NCBI RefSeq assembly: GCF_031845265.1
Contig: NZ_JAVRBG010000013.1
Location: 1-64,000 of the forward strand
DNA: 64,000 bases
Direction: 5' to 3'
From: Mesonia ostreae
GTDB taxonomy: Bacteria; Bacteroidota; Bacteroidia; Flavobacteriales; Flavobacteriaceae
Shown here: positions 27,386-37,280 of the stretch, piece by piece
Numbering within the stretch: the stretch's first letter is position 1
Layout: every line of letters begins with the position of its first letter
Program-made: the position numbers and the translations under genes
Notes under the pieces: generated by a model
What the model was told of the DNA's origin: nothing
The model's database searches: none
Seen by the model: only the letters and a program-made list of their open reading frames with translations

Positions 27386-28603
27386 ATGATTCTTAAGAAA
27401 AATGTTTTATTCTTTTTATGGATAGTTATTTCCGCTTTAAGCGTAAAAGCTCAAGATTGTTTATCTGCAACAAAAGGCGAAGGTGAAAAAGAACGTCAAC
27501 TCATTGCTGGTAAAATTATGGGGCAGAAGCTGGAAAGTCTTCTTTTTTGGTCGCAAGAGGAGAAAGAAAGGCGCTTCCCAATGATGCAGGATATTTTTCC
27601 TAGTATTTCAGTTTCTACTGGAAATCAGTTGTCAAAACTTGAAAAATCCGAAAGTATTATTCCTCTGTGGCAAGATAATACAACGGTATCTTCTTATATG
27701 GATAAGAACCATATCCAAGGAATTATAGTGTTAAAAGACAATGAAATAAGGTTGGAGAAATATGCAGATGGGGTAGATCAAAAAACTGTTTGGACGTCGT
27801 TTTCTATGGCAAAATCTGTTTCTTCGATGCTGTTGGGTGTCGCCTTAAAAGAGGGCGCTATTGAAAGTTTAGACGATGTTTTACAAAAATATATTCCAGA
27901 GCTAAAAGGTTACGATTACGGAAAAGTGACCGTACGCCAATTGTTAACCATGACTTCTGGAATTGATTGGAACGAAGATTATGAGGATCCAAAATCTGAT
28001 GTAGCCCAAATGTACCAGAATGCTTGTGAAAATAACGAGTCTCATATTTTAACGTATATGAAGCCATTAAAATTTGCACACGAACCTGGTACCCATTGGA
28101 ATTACAGTACTGGAGAAACCGATTTGGTAGGAATTTTAATTCAAAAGGCGACTGGAAAAAATTTAGCGGAATATCTATCTGAAAAAATTTGGAAGCCTTA
28201 CGGAATGGAACATTGCGCTTATTGGTTAGCCGATGAATGCAGTAATTTGAATATGGGAGGAAGTGGTCTTTCGGCTAGTTTAAGAGATTATGCACGGCTT
28301 GGAATGCTTATGTTGAACAAGGGTGAACGTGGAGAAAAAAATCTTTTTTCTGAAACCTATTTAGAAAATGCCACTTCACTTTTACACGAAACTAACGATC
28401 AAGGTGGCGGATACGGTTATCTGTGGTGGCGTTTTAATAACGGAAGCTACGCTGCAGTAGGAATTTTTGGACAGATGCTGTATGTAGATCCACAAAAAGA
28501 TCTCGTAATTGTGCAATTAGCCGCTTGGCCTAAAGCTTCTTCAAAAAATCTTGTCAAAGAACGACTTGCTTTTATCGAAGCCGTTCGGCGTGTAATCGAT
28601 TAA
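27386..28603 (+). CDS. exported beta-lactamase-fold serine hydrolase
   Basis: A 405-residue class C beta-lactamase/DD-peptidase-like hydrolase. The signal peptide ends near SVKAQD. The catalytic SxxK is in SFSMAKSVSS and the YxS-type motif in WNYSTGETDLVG; the third element is probably within GGGYGYLWW. Such proteins include carboxylesterases, peptidases and 6-aminohexanoate-dimer hydrolases, so a beta-lactam substrate is not implied. It acts in the periplasm. It is monocistronic with its own promoter. Confidence 0.9.
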   Translation: MILKKNVLFFLWIVISALSVKAQDCLSATKGEGEKERQLIAGKIMGQKLESLLFWSQEEKERRFPMMQDIFPSISVSTGNQLSKLEKSESIIPLWQDNTTVSSYMDKNHIQGIIVLKDNEIRLEKYADGVDQKTVWTSFSMAKSVSSMLLGVALKEGAIESLDDVLQKYIPELKGYDYGKVTVRQLLTMTSGIDWNEDYEDPKSDVAQMYQNACENNESHILTYMKPLKFAHEPGTHWNYSTGETDLVGILIQKATGKNLAEYLSEKIWKPYGMEHCAYWLADECSNLNMGGSGLSASLRDYARLGMLMLNKGERGEKNLFSETYLENATSLLHETNDQGGGYGYLWWRFNNGSYAAVGIFGQMLYVDPQKDLVIVQLAAWPKASSKNLVKERLAFIEAVRRVID

Positions 28604-28681
28604 AGAAATAATATTAGATTCGTATCTCTTTTTCTGAAACGGAAGTAATTCGATTTAGTCAATTTTATAATCTAGAAATGC

Positions 28682-30391
28682 TTATCCATCGGTTTTGACA
28701 TATATTTCATTGAATTTCTGTTTCATTTCAATGGTTCCCAGCATCACTATTTCAGCACCATATGGGAGCAAGCTATCTGCAGATAGTAAAGTTACCACTT
28801 TAGCATTCTCTTTTATGGCAATAACCGAAAGGCCTGTTTTACCACCTATACCAGATTCAGCAAGAGATTTTCCCTCTATTGATGATGGTATGGGAATAAT
28901 AAACAAAGTAATACCTTCCCCAAGCACGGTTAGTTCTTGATTTTTAGAAATAGATAAAACCGCTTCAGCTCCAAGTGTGGCATAACTCAATACAAAATTA
29001 GCTCCTGCTTTATGAATGATATCAATATTTCTAGCTTCGGAAATTCGACTTACTATTCTCAGCTCTCTATTTAATTGTCGGCAGTAAGAGGCGAGATAAA
29101 TGTTCATCGTATCGTCGTGCGTAGAAAGCAATACAGAAGGAGCTTCGAGGATCCCAGCTCTTTTCAACAGTTCGTAATCAGAAGCATCACCAGCAAATAC
29201 TTGGTTGCAAAAAGGACTTACTTTTTTGCATACCTCAGGATCTTTCTCCACTACGTTTACCAAAACTCCGTTTTTGTGCAAAGATTCTGCGGCTGCTAAT
29301 CCTACTCGGCCTCCTCCAATTAAAAGCACTGGATTAGGGTTTACGTTGTAATCATCAAAGAGGTTGTCTACATTGTAAAGTTGTTCTTTATTCCCTATAA
29401 TGACTAGAACGCTATCGTGCGTTAGTTTTTCATTACCGGTGATAGGTTCTAATTTACCTCGATTCCAAATTCCTACAATACTAACTCCAAATTTTTGTCT
29501 TAAGTCTGTCTCCCGAATCATTTTAGAAACCAATGGTGTATTGTGAACAGGCAGTTCTGCGATCAACAAATCTTCATATTGCCCTATAGACTGCGACTTT
29601 GCATATTGTGCATTAACTCTGTTGGCTAGTTGTTCACCCAACCATTTTTTTAAAGGCAAGACGTGATCAGCACCGCTTAATTGCTGTACATCTACAGATT
29701 CTATATCGGTCGCTATGGCAACAATGGGAATCGTAGGAGATATTTCCCTTATGGTGAGAATAATTTTGGTATTTATAATGTCATTTCTATTGACCAAAAT
29801 TAGTTTTGCCTCTTTAATTCTAGCAAGATTAAAGGTATTCTCATTGTCTAATTCTCCAAATAGTACAGATACTTGATCATCGTGGTATTCAAGAGCTTTA
29901 TCCATATCATTCTCGATAAGATAATAGGGAATGTTTTCTTGTTTCAATCGCTCTGTAAGATCTTTCGCTATAACATCATACGAACATAACAAAATATGAT
30001 CTTTTGTTTTGGCAGGAACTTCGCGAGGAACCTTATTTTTCTTTTTTGATTCTAATAGTGGCACATAAAAATGTCTAATAAAGGCAAACGGCAAAACGAT
30101 GAGCAACATAAAAATACCAGAAAGCAAAACTATTATGCTGAATAATCTGCCAAGATCTGAATGAAAGGTAATGTCTCCAAAACCAAGCGTACTCATAACC
30201 GTAAGCGTCCAGTAGAAACCTGTAACCCAAGAATGGTTTTGACCTTCAAGTCCCATTATAAAATGGAAAAGAATAGAATAAACGACAATGACAATTCCTA
30301 AAAGAGCCAAAAATTTAAGCAAGACCTTAGAGTTTCTTTTAAAATCTTTGTCGGCCATATAATAGGCTAATTGACTTCCAACAAATTTCAT
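28682..30391 (-). CDS. potassium channel with two RCK/TrkA modules
   Basis: A 569-residue ion channel. Two transmembrane helices (about residues 25-45 and 85-105) flank a pore loop with selectivity filter STLGFGD. A cytoplasmic RCK region follows with a TrkA-N domain (HILLCSYDVIAKDL), a TrkA-C-like linker, a second TrkA-N with a full GxGxxG site (LLIGGGRVGLAAA) and a terminal TrkA-C. Ligand gating by a nucleotide or ion is expected of this architecture. The first Rossmann motif is degenerate, so ligand binding is probably at the second. Confidence 0.92.
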   Translation of the reverse strand: MKFVGSQLAYYMADKDFKRNSKVLLKFLALLGIVIVVYSILFHFIMGLEGQNHSWVTGFYWTLTVMSTLGFGDITFHSDLGRLFSIIVLLSGIFMLLIVLPFAFIRHFYVPLLESKKKNKVPREVPAKTKDHILLCSYDVIAKDLTERLKQENIPYYLIENDMDKALEYHDDQVSVLFGELDNENTFNLARIKEAKLILVNRNDIINTKIILTIREISPTIPIVAIATDIESVDVQQLSGADHVLPLKKWLGEQLANRVNAQYAKSQSIGQYEDLLIAELPVHNTPLVSKMIRETDLRQKFGVSIVGIWNRGKLEPITGNEKLTHDSVLVIIGNKEQLYNVDNLFDDYNVNPNPVLLIGGGRVGLAAAESLHKNGVLVNVVEKDPEVCKKVSPFCNQVFAGDASDYELLKRAGILEAPSVLLSTHDDTMNIYLASYCRQLNRELRIVSRISEARNIDIIHKAGANFVLSYATLGAEAVLSISKNQELTVLGEGITLFIIPIPSSIEGKSLAESGIGGKTGLSVIAIKENAKVVTLLSADSLLPYGAEIVMLGTIEMKQKFNEIYVKTDG

Positions 30392-30699
30392 AAGCTAGAT
30401 TATTAAATAGCAACTTGCAATTTCGTGATTTTAAACTCTTATTTGAAACAAATTACAGCATGTTTTCAAAAGATTACATCCAAAGCGCTTTTTTGGTAAC
30501 TAATACCTTCAATTTCAACTTTAACTCTTGGTTCTAGACACACTGAATTTTTCCGTTAGCACTACAAAATTCAGCAATCGAGCTGACACAAGCTATAAAC
30601 TTTCAGGTTGCAAGATTTTTTTTGAATTTTTGAAAAATTCCTAAGAATAATAATATCAAGAAGTCCTGTTTCCAAAAACCTTGTTTTTCAAAATATGCA
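30392..30699. other. gene-free region between the channel and uvrA-like genes
   Basis: 308 bp without a credible gene on either strand. It should hold the minus-strand channel promoter, but no exact TAnnTTTG box was seen. An 8-bp inverted repeat (GAATTTTT, G, AAAAATTC at 30624-30640) lies 60 bp after the uvrA-like stop but lacks a terminator T run. Confidence 0.4.
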
Positions 30700-33600
30700 C
30701 TACTCTAAAACCAGTCCAACGCCAATTTTTTGCAATAAATACGGGTTATGATCAATAACCAAGACATCGTTTTTCCTGCTTATTTTTTTTAGAATGGTAA
30801 ATAGTAAATCAATATCAGCATAATGCAATCCAGTACTAGGTTCATCTAATATGTAAAGCGCATCTTTAGTTTGATCTTGCAACCAATTCAGCAATAATAA
30901 ACGTTGCTTCTCACCCGAAGAAAGAGTCTGCACTGGTTGATCTAAACTAAGATGTGCCAACCCAATTTCTTCTAACTGATTTAAAAACGCAAGAGTGTTA
31001 GTAGAGATTTTGCTCATTTCTAACCATTTTTTGACGCCTGTGATCGTCAAAGAGAGTACCTCAGCAATATTTTTTGACCGCACTTTGTAATTTAAAATCT
31101 GCGGTTGATAACGTTGCCCTTTACATACTTCACATTTTTCAATCACATTGGCAGCTACATCCAAGCTGGTTTCCAAATAGCCTTTCCCTTTGCAGTTTGA
31201 GCACTGGCTACTTTTGGTTTTATAGGAAAAGTCCTTGGCTTTCAAGGTGGTTTCAGAGGCAAAGATTTTGCTGATGTCTTTTAATAAATTCAAATAAGCT
31301 ACTAATAAAGTAGTTGCGTGGGATCGTAATAGTTTAGGCTCAAAATAATGGACTTCTGAATAGTTCTTCGGAAAAATGATGCGCTCGCAGTTCACAGGCT
31401 CATCTGTTTCAATACTCGGCATTAAGATGTCTTTCACTAAGGTAGTTTTTCCTATTCCTGATTTACCAGTTAGGGCGGTGATTCCGCCAACAGGCACTTC
31501 TAATGCATCTTTTATTAACGAATGTTTGTTCAGTTTCCGAATACTAATATGTTCTTTAGTAGCTTCAAGTTTAACCGTTTGGGTTGCTGCTTTCAGAAAT
31601 GGATGACAATCGGCTTGTTGTAAAAAATCCTTTGGACTGCCTTGATACGTTATGTAACCTCCCAATTTACCAGCTCGTGGCCCCAGCTGAACCAATTGGT
31701 CACCTGCCATAATAATCTCTTTATTGTGTTCAATCACGATGACCGTATTCCCTTTTTCAATAAGTTCTTTGAGAATATGAATCAAGTCTGGAATATTGTC
31801 TTGCGATAAGCCAGCAGAAGGTTCGTCTAACAAATAGGTAATGCCTTTAAGTGGACTATTCAATTGTTTGATGAGTTCCACGCGTTGATTTTCTCCTCCA
31901 GAAAGTGTAGCCGATTTTCGGTTGAGTTGTAGATGATCTATGTGCAGTTGTTTCGCTCTTTTAATTGTATTCATCAAATGAGGTTGAATTTTAGCTAAGA
32001 ATTTTTTCTCGATGACTTCTTGATGATTAGTAGCAGAAAGCCAGTTCTCTAAGACTTTAAAATTCATTGACTTTATTTGCTGAATTGATTTGCCTGCTAT
32101 TTCAAATGTTAAGCGTTCGGGTTTTAATCCGCTACCATAACAATGGCTGCATTCGCTATACGAAAAGAGGGTGGTGAGTTGTTTTATATTTTTATTTTTC
32201 CGAGTTTTAAAATATTCGTCTTGTAAGTAATGAAAGAGACCTTCCCACTTCATACTCAAGGCTTGCGTTCCTTCCCTTGTTTTTGTTTTGTACAACCAAG
32301 TAGTTTTCCATACTTTTTCGCCAGTTCCTTGCAGTAAAATTTCTTTTTGTAGGTCGCTTAATTCCTTAAAAGGAGTTTTTAGCGTGAATCCGTATTCTCC
32401 TGCTACTTTTTGTAAAACCGCCATATGTTTGCCTGCTGGATCTCCATAATAACCCACAGCTTTGTTGTGCGCAAATAGTCCGCTGGCGATGCTTTTATTT
32501 TCATCCAATACAAGTTTATTGAGATCTGGGAGGAGTTCTTGGCCAAGACCTTCGCAAACGGCACATTTTCCCAATTCGTGCGTATTAGAAAAATGACTGG
32601 CCGATAATTCTACTCCTTCATATTGCGCCTTTCTCGAAAAGGCGAAGCGCAAGATTTTATCAATCCCTGTTTGCTTGGCAATATCTGTGCGTTGGGAATA
32701 ATTTTTTTCTTTACGGGTGACGCAAATAGTGGGAGTTAATCCCTCAATATGATCTACTTCAAACTGAAAATTAATTCCCACTCTAGATTGCTGATAACTT
32801 GAAAACTGCTTGGTCATTTCTTGTAACCCGAAACCGTGTAGCGTATCAATCACCAACGAAGATTTCCCACAACCTGAAATACCAGTAACCACCGTTAATT
32901 GATGTTTGGGTAAGTTTAAATTGAGGTCCTTGAGCGCGTGCGTGCGTGCGCCTTGGATGGAAATAAGATCGCGTTGTTGTGTTATTTCTTCTTTAAGATT
33001 AATCGAGGGATATTCCTTCGCATTATTGATAAATGTATCGCAAGAAGATTGAAAAAGCTCGTGACTTTCAATACAAATGATTCCTGCCGTTTGTTGCTTT
33101 AATTGCTGCAAAGCTTCTAGCAGCTGTTTTACATTTTGCTGATGCAAGCCTATACTGGGTTCCTCCAGAAGCAGAAGTGTTTTTATCGATTTTTTTGCGA
33201 AGTGCTTAGTGAGTTTAATGCGCTGTGCTTCTCCTCCCGATAGGGTGTTTGAAGGCTGTCCCAATTTAATATATCCCAGTCCCAATTGCAGCATTAGAGA
33301 AAGTATTTCTTTAATTTTCTTTTCTTCGGAAAAGAAATTATAGGCTTCTTCTATGCTAAGCGCATAAATTTCTGCAACATTTTTATTGTTCCATGTGACT
33401 TGCAGTACTTCTGGCTTAAAACGTTTACCATTACACCTAGGACAAACCTGATTGATTGTACCTAGCGCACTCATAGATAAAGTGATAACTCCAGCGCCTT
33501 CACAGGTTTCACACCTACCGGTTTTATTGTTAAAAGAAAATGCACTTTTCTTTAATCGTAAAGCTTTCGCTTCAGGTGATTTTGCGAGTAAGTTTCGTAT

Positions 33601-35196
33601 TCTATTTGCTAAGCCCACATAGGTTGATGGATTGCTTCGAGGCGTTTTTCCTATAGGTTGATCGCTAACAGCGAGGAGCGTCAATCCTTTCTTTTCGCAA
33701 AAACTGCTGATGTTTTTGAGTAATTGAGGCGTCTTTCTATTCACCACAGTCAACTCCTTTACTCTTAGCTGAAAGTCTTCCGCAGAGAATTTTTTAGGCT
33801 GATTTTTAAGTATATTGTGACTCTTATCTGCTCTAAGCGCGGCCAAAGTTGGGCTGTTTAGATCTTTTTCATTTAGAAAATCATCAATTTTTCCGTTAAA
33901 AACCACTTCGCCACCATGGATTCCCGCTTCTGGACCTAGCTCTACAATCCAATCTGCAGCCTGAATAAAATTTAAATCATGTTCTACAACCATCACCGTA
34001 TTCCCTCTACGCAGGAGTCGGTTGAGAATATGTAGTAAATACTTTTGATAGCCTGCAGACAAACCAATGGAAGGTTCGTCAAATACGTATAAAATACCTT
34101 GCAATTTACTATTTACCTGATTGATGAGTTTGATACGTTGTCCATCCCCAGATGAAATTTCCATACTTGGGGTGCTTAGTTGGTATTTGTCCATTCCCAG
34201 CTGAATTAAGTCGAACAATTTGGTGCAGGTTTTATCTACCAATACTCCTTCACCGGCCTTCAATTCTAGAGATTTTAGCCGATTGTATAAATCGTTTAAG
34301 GAAAGTTCCATCCATCCTTGAAAATTCATGCCTTTCCAATTGTATTTTAAATGTTCTGCTTTAATGCGTCCGCCTTTGCAACTCGGACAAACTTTGGAGC
34401 TGGCAAATTTTAGGATATTCGGGTTTCTATCTCGCCTTAAAATATCCTGCATTATGGGAAGCATTCCTTTATAAAATCCCTCTTCCCTAGGTTTTGCTTT
34501 AATTCCTTTCCAGCGAAGTCTGGATTCTAAACCGTGTTTTCCGTAAAATACTTTAAGACGATCACTTCCATTTAAAACCACATTTTTTTGTTCTTCTGTA
34601 AGGGTTTTCCAAGGAATATCAACAGAAAATCCGTGGGCCTTGCACACCTTATTTAATTCTTCTACGGTTATCTGGGAATAGACGATATATCCATTAGGCA
34701 GGGTAGTGGTGATTGCGCCTTCTCGAAGGGTTTTATTTTCATCCCCAATTAATTTGTTGAGGTCAATATATTCTGCTTCTCCAATGCCGCGACATACTTC
34801 ACAAGCTCCTCGCGGATGATTAAATGAAAACAGAGACTTACTCATGATTTCATCAGCAGAATAGCGCGCAAATAGAATTCTGAAGATAGCTGTTAATTCT
34901 GAAAGTGTACCAAATGTAGTTTTGATAGACTGAAAACGTTTCGATTGCTCTATTTTGATTACGGGTGGGAGATCTTGTATATCATCCACTTCCGCAGTTG
35001 GGATTAATTGCGCATTTTGTTGATTGTATGCGGGAAGGTTTTCTAAAAAATAACGGTAGCCTTCGTTGGCGATGACATCCAGGGCTAGAGAAGATTTTCC
35101 AGAACCCGATAAGCCCGTCAACACAATTAATTGATTTTCGGGAATATGTAAATCAATGTTTTTAAGATTATTTTGATGGGCGTTACGAATATGCAT
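30700..35196 (-). CDS. tandem UvrA-like ABC ATPase, four nucleotide-binding modules
   Basis: A 1498-residue protein equal to two shortened UvrA chains end to end. Module 1: Walker A GLSGSGKSS (28-36), signature SSGDGQRIKL near 346, FDEPSIGL. Module 2: Walker A loop missing, but the following UvrA text DQPIGKTPRSNPSTY remains; signature LSGGEAQRIKL near 651, Walker B as LLEEPSIGL. Module 3: GISGCGKSS near 771, LSGGENQRVEL near 1097. Module 4: GKSGIGKTT near 1243, LSSGEKQRLLL near 1423. Zinc pairs such as CEVC, CPSC, CETC/CPRC, CAVC, CSHC and CSNC/CEVC remain. The first zinc pair and UvrB-binding domain of normal UvrA are absent in both halves, so it resembles UvrA2 and probably does not recruit UvrB. 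Chlamydial UvrA is a known tandem form. Confidence 0.9.
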   Translation of the reverse strand: MHIRNAHQNNLKNIDLHIPENQLIVLTGLSGSGKSSLALDVIANEGYRYFLENLPAYNQQNAQLIPTAEVDDIQDLPPVIKIEQSKRFQSIKTTFGTLSELTAIFRILFARYSADEIMSKSLFSFNHPRGACEVCRGIGEAEYIDLNKLIGDENKTLREGAITTTLPNGYIVYSQITVEELNKVCKAHGFSVDIPWKTLTEEQKNVVLNGSDRLKVFYGKHGLESRLRWKGIKAKPREEGFYKGMLPIMQDILRRDRNPNILKFASSKVCPSCKGGRIKAEHLKYNWKGMNFQGWMELSLNDLYNRLKSLELKAGEGVLVDKTCTKLFDLIQLGMDKYQLSTPSMEISSGDGQRIKLINQVNSKLQGILYVFDEPSIGLSAGYQKYLLHILNRLLRRGNTVMVVEHDLNFIQAADWIVELGPEAGIHGGEVVFNGKIDDFLNEKDLNSPTLAALRADKSHNILKNQPKKFSAEDFQLRVKELTVVNRKTPQLLKNISSFCEKKGLTLLAVSDQPIGKTPRSNPSTYVGLANRIRNLLAKSPEAKALRLKKSAFSFNNKTGRCETCEGAGVITLSMSALGTINQVCPRCNGKRFKPEVLQVTWNNKNVAEIYALSIEEAYNFFSEEKKIKEILSLMLQLGLGYIKLGQPSNTLSGGEAQRIKLTKHFAKKSIKTLLLLEEPSIGLHQQNVKQLLEALQQLKQQTAGIICIESHELFQSSCDTFINNAKEYPSINLKEEITQQRDLISIQGARTHALKDLNLNLPKHQLTVVTGISGCGKSSLVIDTLHGFGLQEMTKQFSSYQQSRVGINFQFEVDHIEGLTPTICVTRKEKNYSQRTDIAKQTGIDKILRFAFSRKAQYEGVELSASHFSNTHELGKCAVCEGLGQELLPDLNKLVLDENKSIASGLFAHNKAVGYYGDPAGKHMAVLQKVAGEYGFTLKTPFKELSDLQKEILLQGTGEKVWKTTWLYKTKTREGTQALSMKWEGLFHYLQDEYFKTRKNKNIKQLTTLFSYSECSHCYGSGLKPERLTFEIAGKSIQQIKSMNFKVLENWLSATNHQEVIEKKFLAKIQPHLMNTIKRAKQLHIDHLQLNRKSATLSGGENQRVELIKQLNSPLKGITYLLDEPSAGLSQDNIPDLIHILKELIEKGNTVIVIEHNKEIIMAGDQLVQLGPRAGKLGGYITYQGSPKDFLQQADCHPFLKAATQTVKLEATKEHISIRKLNKHSLIKDALEVPVGGITALTGKSGIGKTTLVKDILMPSIETDEPVNCERIIFPKNYSEVHYFEPKLLRSHATTLLVAYLNLLKDISKIFASETTLKAKDFSYKTKSSQCSNCKGKGYLETSLDVAANVIEKCEVCKGQRYQPQILNYKVRSKNIAEVLSLTITGVKKWLEMSKISTNTLAFLNQLEEIGLAHLSLDQPVQTLSSGEKQRLLLLNWLQDQTKDALYILDEPSTGLHYADIDLLFTILKKISRKNDVLVIDHNPYLLQKIGVGLVLE

Positions 35197-35555
35197 ATAG
35201 AAAAATCTGTTAAAAAATAAATATAGGGAGATTATCCTGGTTTGAAATACATTTATTCAAAACTATATTTTCGCTTTTATTCCTAAAATTAGTTTGGTCT
35301 TGTAAGATTTAAATTGTGCAAAACTTAACTTATTGCTTTCCAGGCTTATTGATTGTTATCCGTTTTTTATGTGTTTTCTATAGAAGTAACATGGGGTTTA
35401 TAGTATTTATCGCTTATTTAAAGAAGAAATGTTTAACCTTTCACGAAACTACTAATTTTTGCTAAATAAAATCCTTACACCGTCACGTTTTGGCGAAGCT
35501 GTATTTTTTTTTTGTATTAAAATAGTCTTTAATCCTTTAAAGCCGCTTTATAAAA
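35197..35555. other. gene-free region upstream of the uvrA-like gene
   Basis: 359 bp of AT-rich sequence (with a run of ten T near 35506) between two divergent genes. No RNA gene, repeat or exact promoter box was recognised on either strand. Confidence 0.4.
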
Positions 35556-35882
35556 ATGAGAAAAATAGCTCAAATTTCCTTGATTGTTTTGATGTTGCTT
35601 AGTTTGGTGACGGTGGATCAGCATCGGCACCTATTGCACTTATTAAGTATATTTGGTTTTTTAGTACTGACTTTTGAAGCCATATGCGAAGAAAACAAAA
35701 CAAAATTACTTTTTTTTATATGTTTAACGGTACTTTTTATTCCTTGGCTTCAAATAACTGTATGCATTTTATTTTGGAACGTGGTTTATATATTGTTATT
35801 CATTTATTTTTCTGTACTACAGCTAAATACGCTCAAAAAAAGGAGAAATACAAGAGATAAAAATGAAGATTGCACCACATAG
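35556..35882 (+). CDS. small membrane protein, possibly DUF6804-like
   Basis: A 108-residue protein with three or four hydrophobic helices and a basic tail (KKRRNTRDKNEDCTT). The arrangement of helices and a conserved-looking FIPW...FWNVV segment recall the DUF6804 family of Bacteroidetes membrane proteins, a weak assignment. It lies before a degraded gene and seems to be in a decaying accessory patch. Confidence 0.55.
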   Translation: MRKIAQISLIVLMLLSLVTVDQHRHLLHLLSIFGFLVLTFEAICEENKTKLLFFICLTVLFIPWLQITVCILFWNVVYILLFIYFSVLQLNTLKKRRNTRDKNEDCTT

Positions 35883-35908
35883 CATGAGTTGGTTCATAGA
35901 TTATTTAC

Positions 35909-36100
35909 TCAAGAACAAAGTTTGGTGAAATTCCTACGGTATCTTTTAATCTGTTTAATGATTTGGATCCCTAGTTTTATATTGCTAACATTGGTAAGTA
36001 CTATGATTATTCTGGTTATGCTTTAGAAAACTTAGAGGTATCTAATTATAATAAAAATGAAGTAAGAATTGGATTTATCGCTCCGCTTTGGTTGTTGTAA
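35909..36100 (+). pseudogene. C-terminal remnant of a barrel-like protein with in-frame stop
   Basis: One forward frame reads as protein-like text (FGEIPTVSFNLFNDLDP, stop, FYIANIGKYYDYSGYALENLE, then NKNEVRIGFIAPLWLL and TAA). The TAG at 35972-35974 interrupts it. The end, with alternating polar and apolar residues and a terminal aromatic stretch, looks like the last strands of an outer membrane beta-barrel. A weak likeness to the phospholipase A1 C-terminus (GY...NL...YN) was noted but is not secure. No start codon or upstream part remains. Confidence 0.4.
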
Positions 36101-36198
36101 GCCTATTCTAATCAATAATTCGCTTCGGAAAGTATTTTTGACTGTTGTTAAATCATTTTTTTTAATCAATATTTAAAATTTACATTTTCAGGTTAGAG

Positions 36199-37116
36199 TT
36201 AGCGGTACATGTGATACATCTCATCAATATGTTCTTTTACTTTATCACGAAACCATTTTGGTTCAAGTACCTCTACCATATTTCCTAATTTTAAAATTTG
36301 CATTTCAAATTCATAATTTGGCTTTAAGTGATAAGTAACTTTTCCCCAGTCGGTATCAGTTCCATCAATGCAAATTTGAGATTTGTGTATGGGCAAACTG
36401 CGTAAGTATTTCAGCTGATTGTTGTGTGCCTTAATCACAATTTCCTCCGCTTCTTCGTTTTGAGATTCCGAATAATTTAAACCAACCACTTGATCATACT
36501 GCTTTAATTGCTCTTTAAAATCCTCAATTTTTTTAGACGTTGATTTTTTTATTTTTAGTGCCGAGAGTCTATCAATTCCAAAATTTCTAATATAGTTTTC
36601 ACCTTCAGCTACAGCAATCAAATACCAACGATTGGCATATTCTTTAATGCATAATGGAGAAACCGTATACTCTTTTTTGGTTTCGCCATAGTAATTTTCT
36701 TTTATAAAGGATAGCTGGTGATGTATGGAAATGGCATGAATTATAGTCTCAAAATGTTCTACTTCTGTAAAAGAAGAACTATCTTCTGGAAGCACCCATT
36801 TTTGAAAGGATTTATAATCTTTGATTCCGTTTTCGTAAATTTCTGCCATCGCGGCAAATTTGGTAAACTTAAAAAACTGATTTAAAGCATCTTCATTTTC
36901 TTCTAGGGAATAGCCGCGAGAATGATAGTTATAATTAATTACAATGCCGTAATCTAACTCTAGTACTTTTTTATCGCGTTCAAAAGTCCGCTCAGCAATA
37001 TCTAAATCATAATCCTGAAGCAAGCGTTCTAAAAGTTCTTTTTTTGTAATTTCTGGATGTGATTCAATCAATTTAGCAATATCAGTTAAACGTTTGAGAA
37101 CTTTATAGGTAGCCAT
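36199..37116 (-). CDS. WYL-domain transcriptional regulator
   Basis: A 305-residue regulator. An N-terminal winged helix-turn-helix (about residues 5-70, with KKELLERLLQDYDLDIAERTFERD) is followed by a WYL domain (about 130-220, with NRWYLIAVAEG) and a C-terminal WCX-like segment. WYL proteins sense nucleic-acid or nucleotide ligands and often control defence or DNA-repair loci. It has a textbook promoter and is divergent from two unrecognised genes, which it likely controls along with itself. Confidence 0.9.
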   Translation of the reverse strand: MATYKVLKRLTDIAKLIESHPEITKKELLERLLQDYDLDIAERTFERDKKVLELDYGIVINYNYHSRGYSLEENEDALNQFFKFTKFAAMAEIYENGIKDYKSFQKWVLPEDSSSFTEVEHFETIIHAISIHHQLSFIKENYYGETKKEYTVSPLCIKEYANRWYLIAVAEGENYIRNFGIDRLSALKIKKSTSKKIEDFKEQLKQYDQVVGLNYSESQNEEAEEIVIKAHNNQLKYLRSLPIHKSQICIDGTDTDWGKVTYHLKPNYEFEMQILKLGNMVEVLEPKWFRDKVKEHIDEMYHMYR

Positions 37117-37132
37117 AGAAAAGTATTTACAT

Positions 37133-37162
37133 CAAAAATAGAAGAACAGAAGTCTTAAACAA
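37133..37162 (-). promoter_or_regulatory. promoter of the WYL regulator gene
   Basis: On the minus strand, TTG (37160-37162), a 19-bp spacer and TATTTTTG (37133-37140) make the best promoter match in the window. The -7 box ends 16 bp before the ATG, so the leader is short. Confidence 0.65.
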
Positions 37163-37214
37163 GCAGTTTTAGGCAAATTCAGAAGAAAAATTTCAAATAA
37201 TTTTCTAGTCCGAC

Positions 37215-37244
37215 TTTGTGTGGCAGAGTGAGTAATGATGTTTG
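37215..37244 (+). promoter_or_regulatory. candidate promoter of the two unknown genes
   Basis: TTTG at 37215-37218, an 18-bp spacer, then GATGTTTG at 37237-37244, one mismatch from TAnnTTTG. It faces away from the WYL promoter, with about 55 bp between the outer edges. The weaker box would suit a regulated promoter. Confidence 0.4.
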
Positions 37245-37280
37245 TACTTGATTATAAACTTCATTAAAAAAAATCCTGCT

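Noticed and set aside
27386..28603. A beta-lactamase resistance gene
   Set aside because: SxxK and YxS motifs are shared by many esterases and peptidases of the same fold; nothing points to beta-lactam hydrolysis.
30624..30640. Inverted repeat GAATTTTT-G-AAAAATTC as a terminator for the uvrA-like gene
   Set aside because: It is very AT-rich, has a one-base loop that cannot form a normal hairpin turn, and lacks a clear T run.
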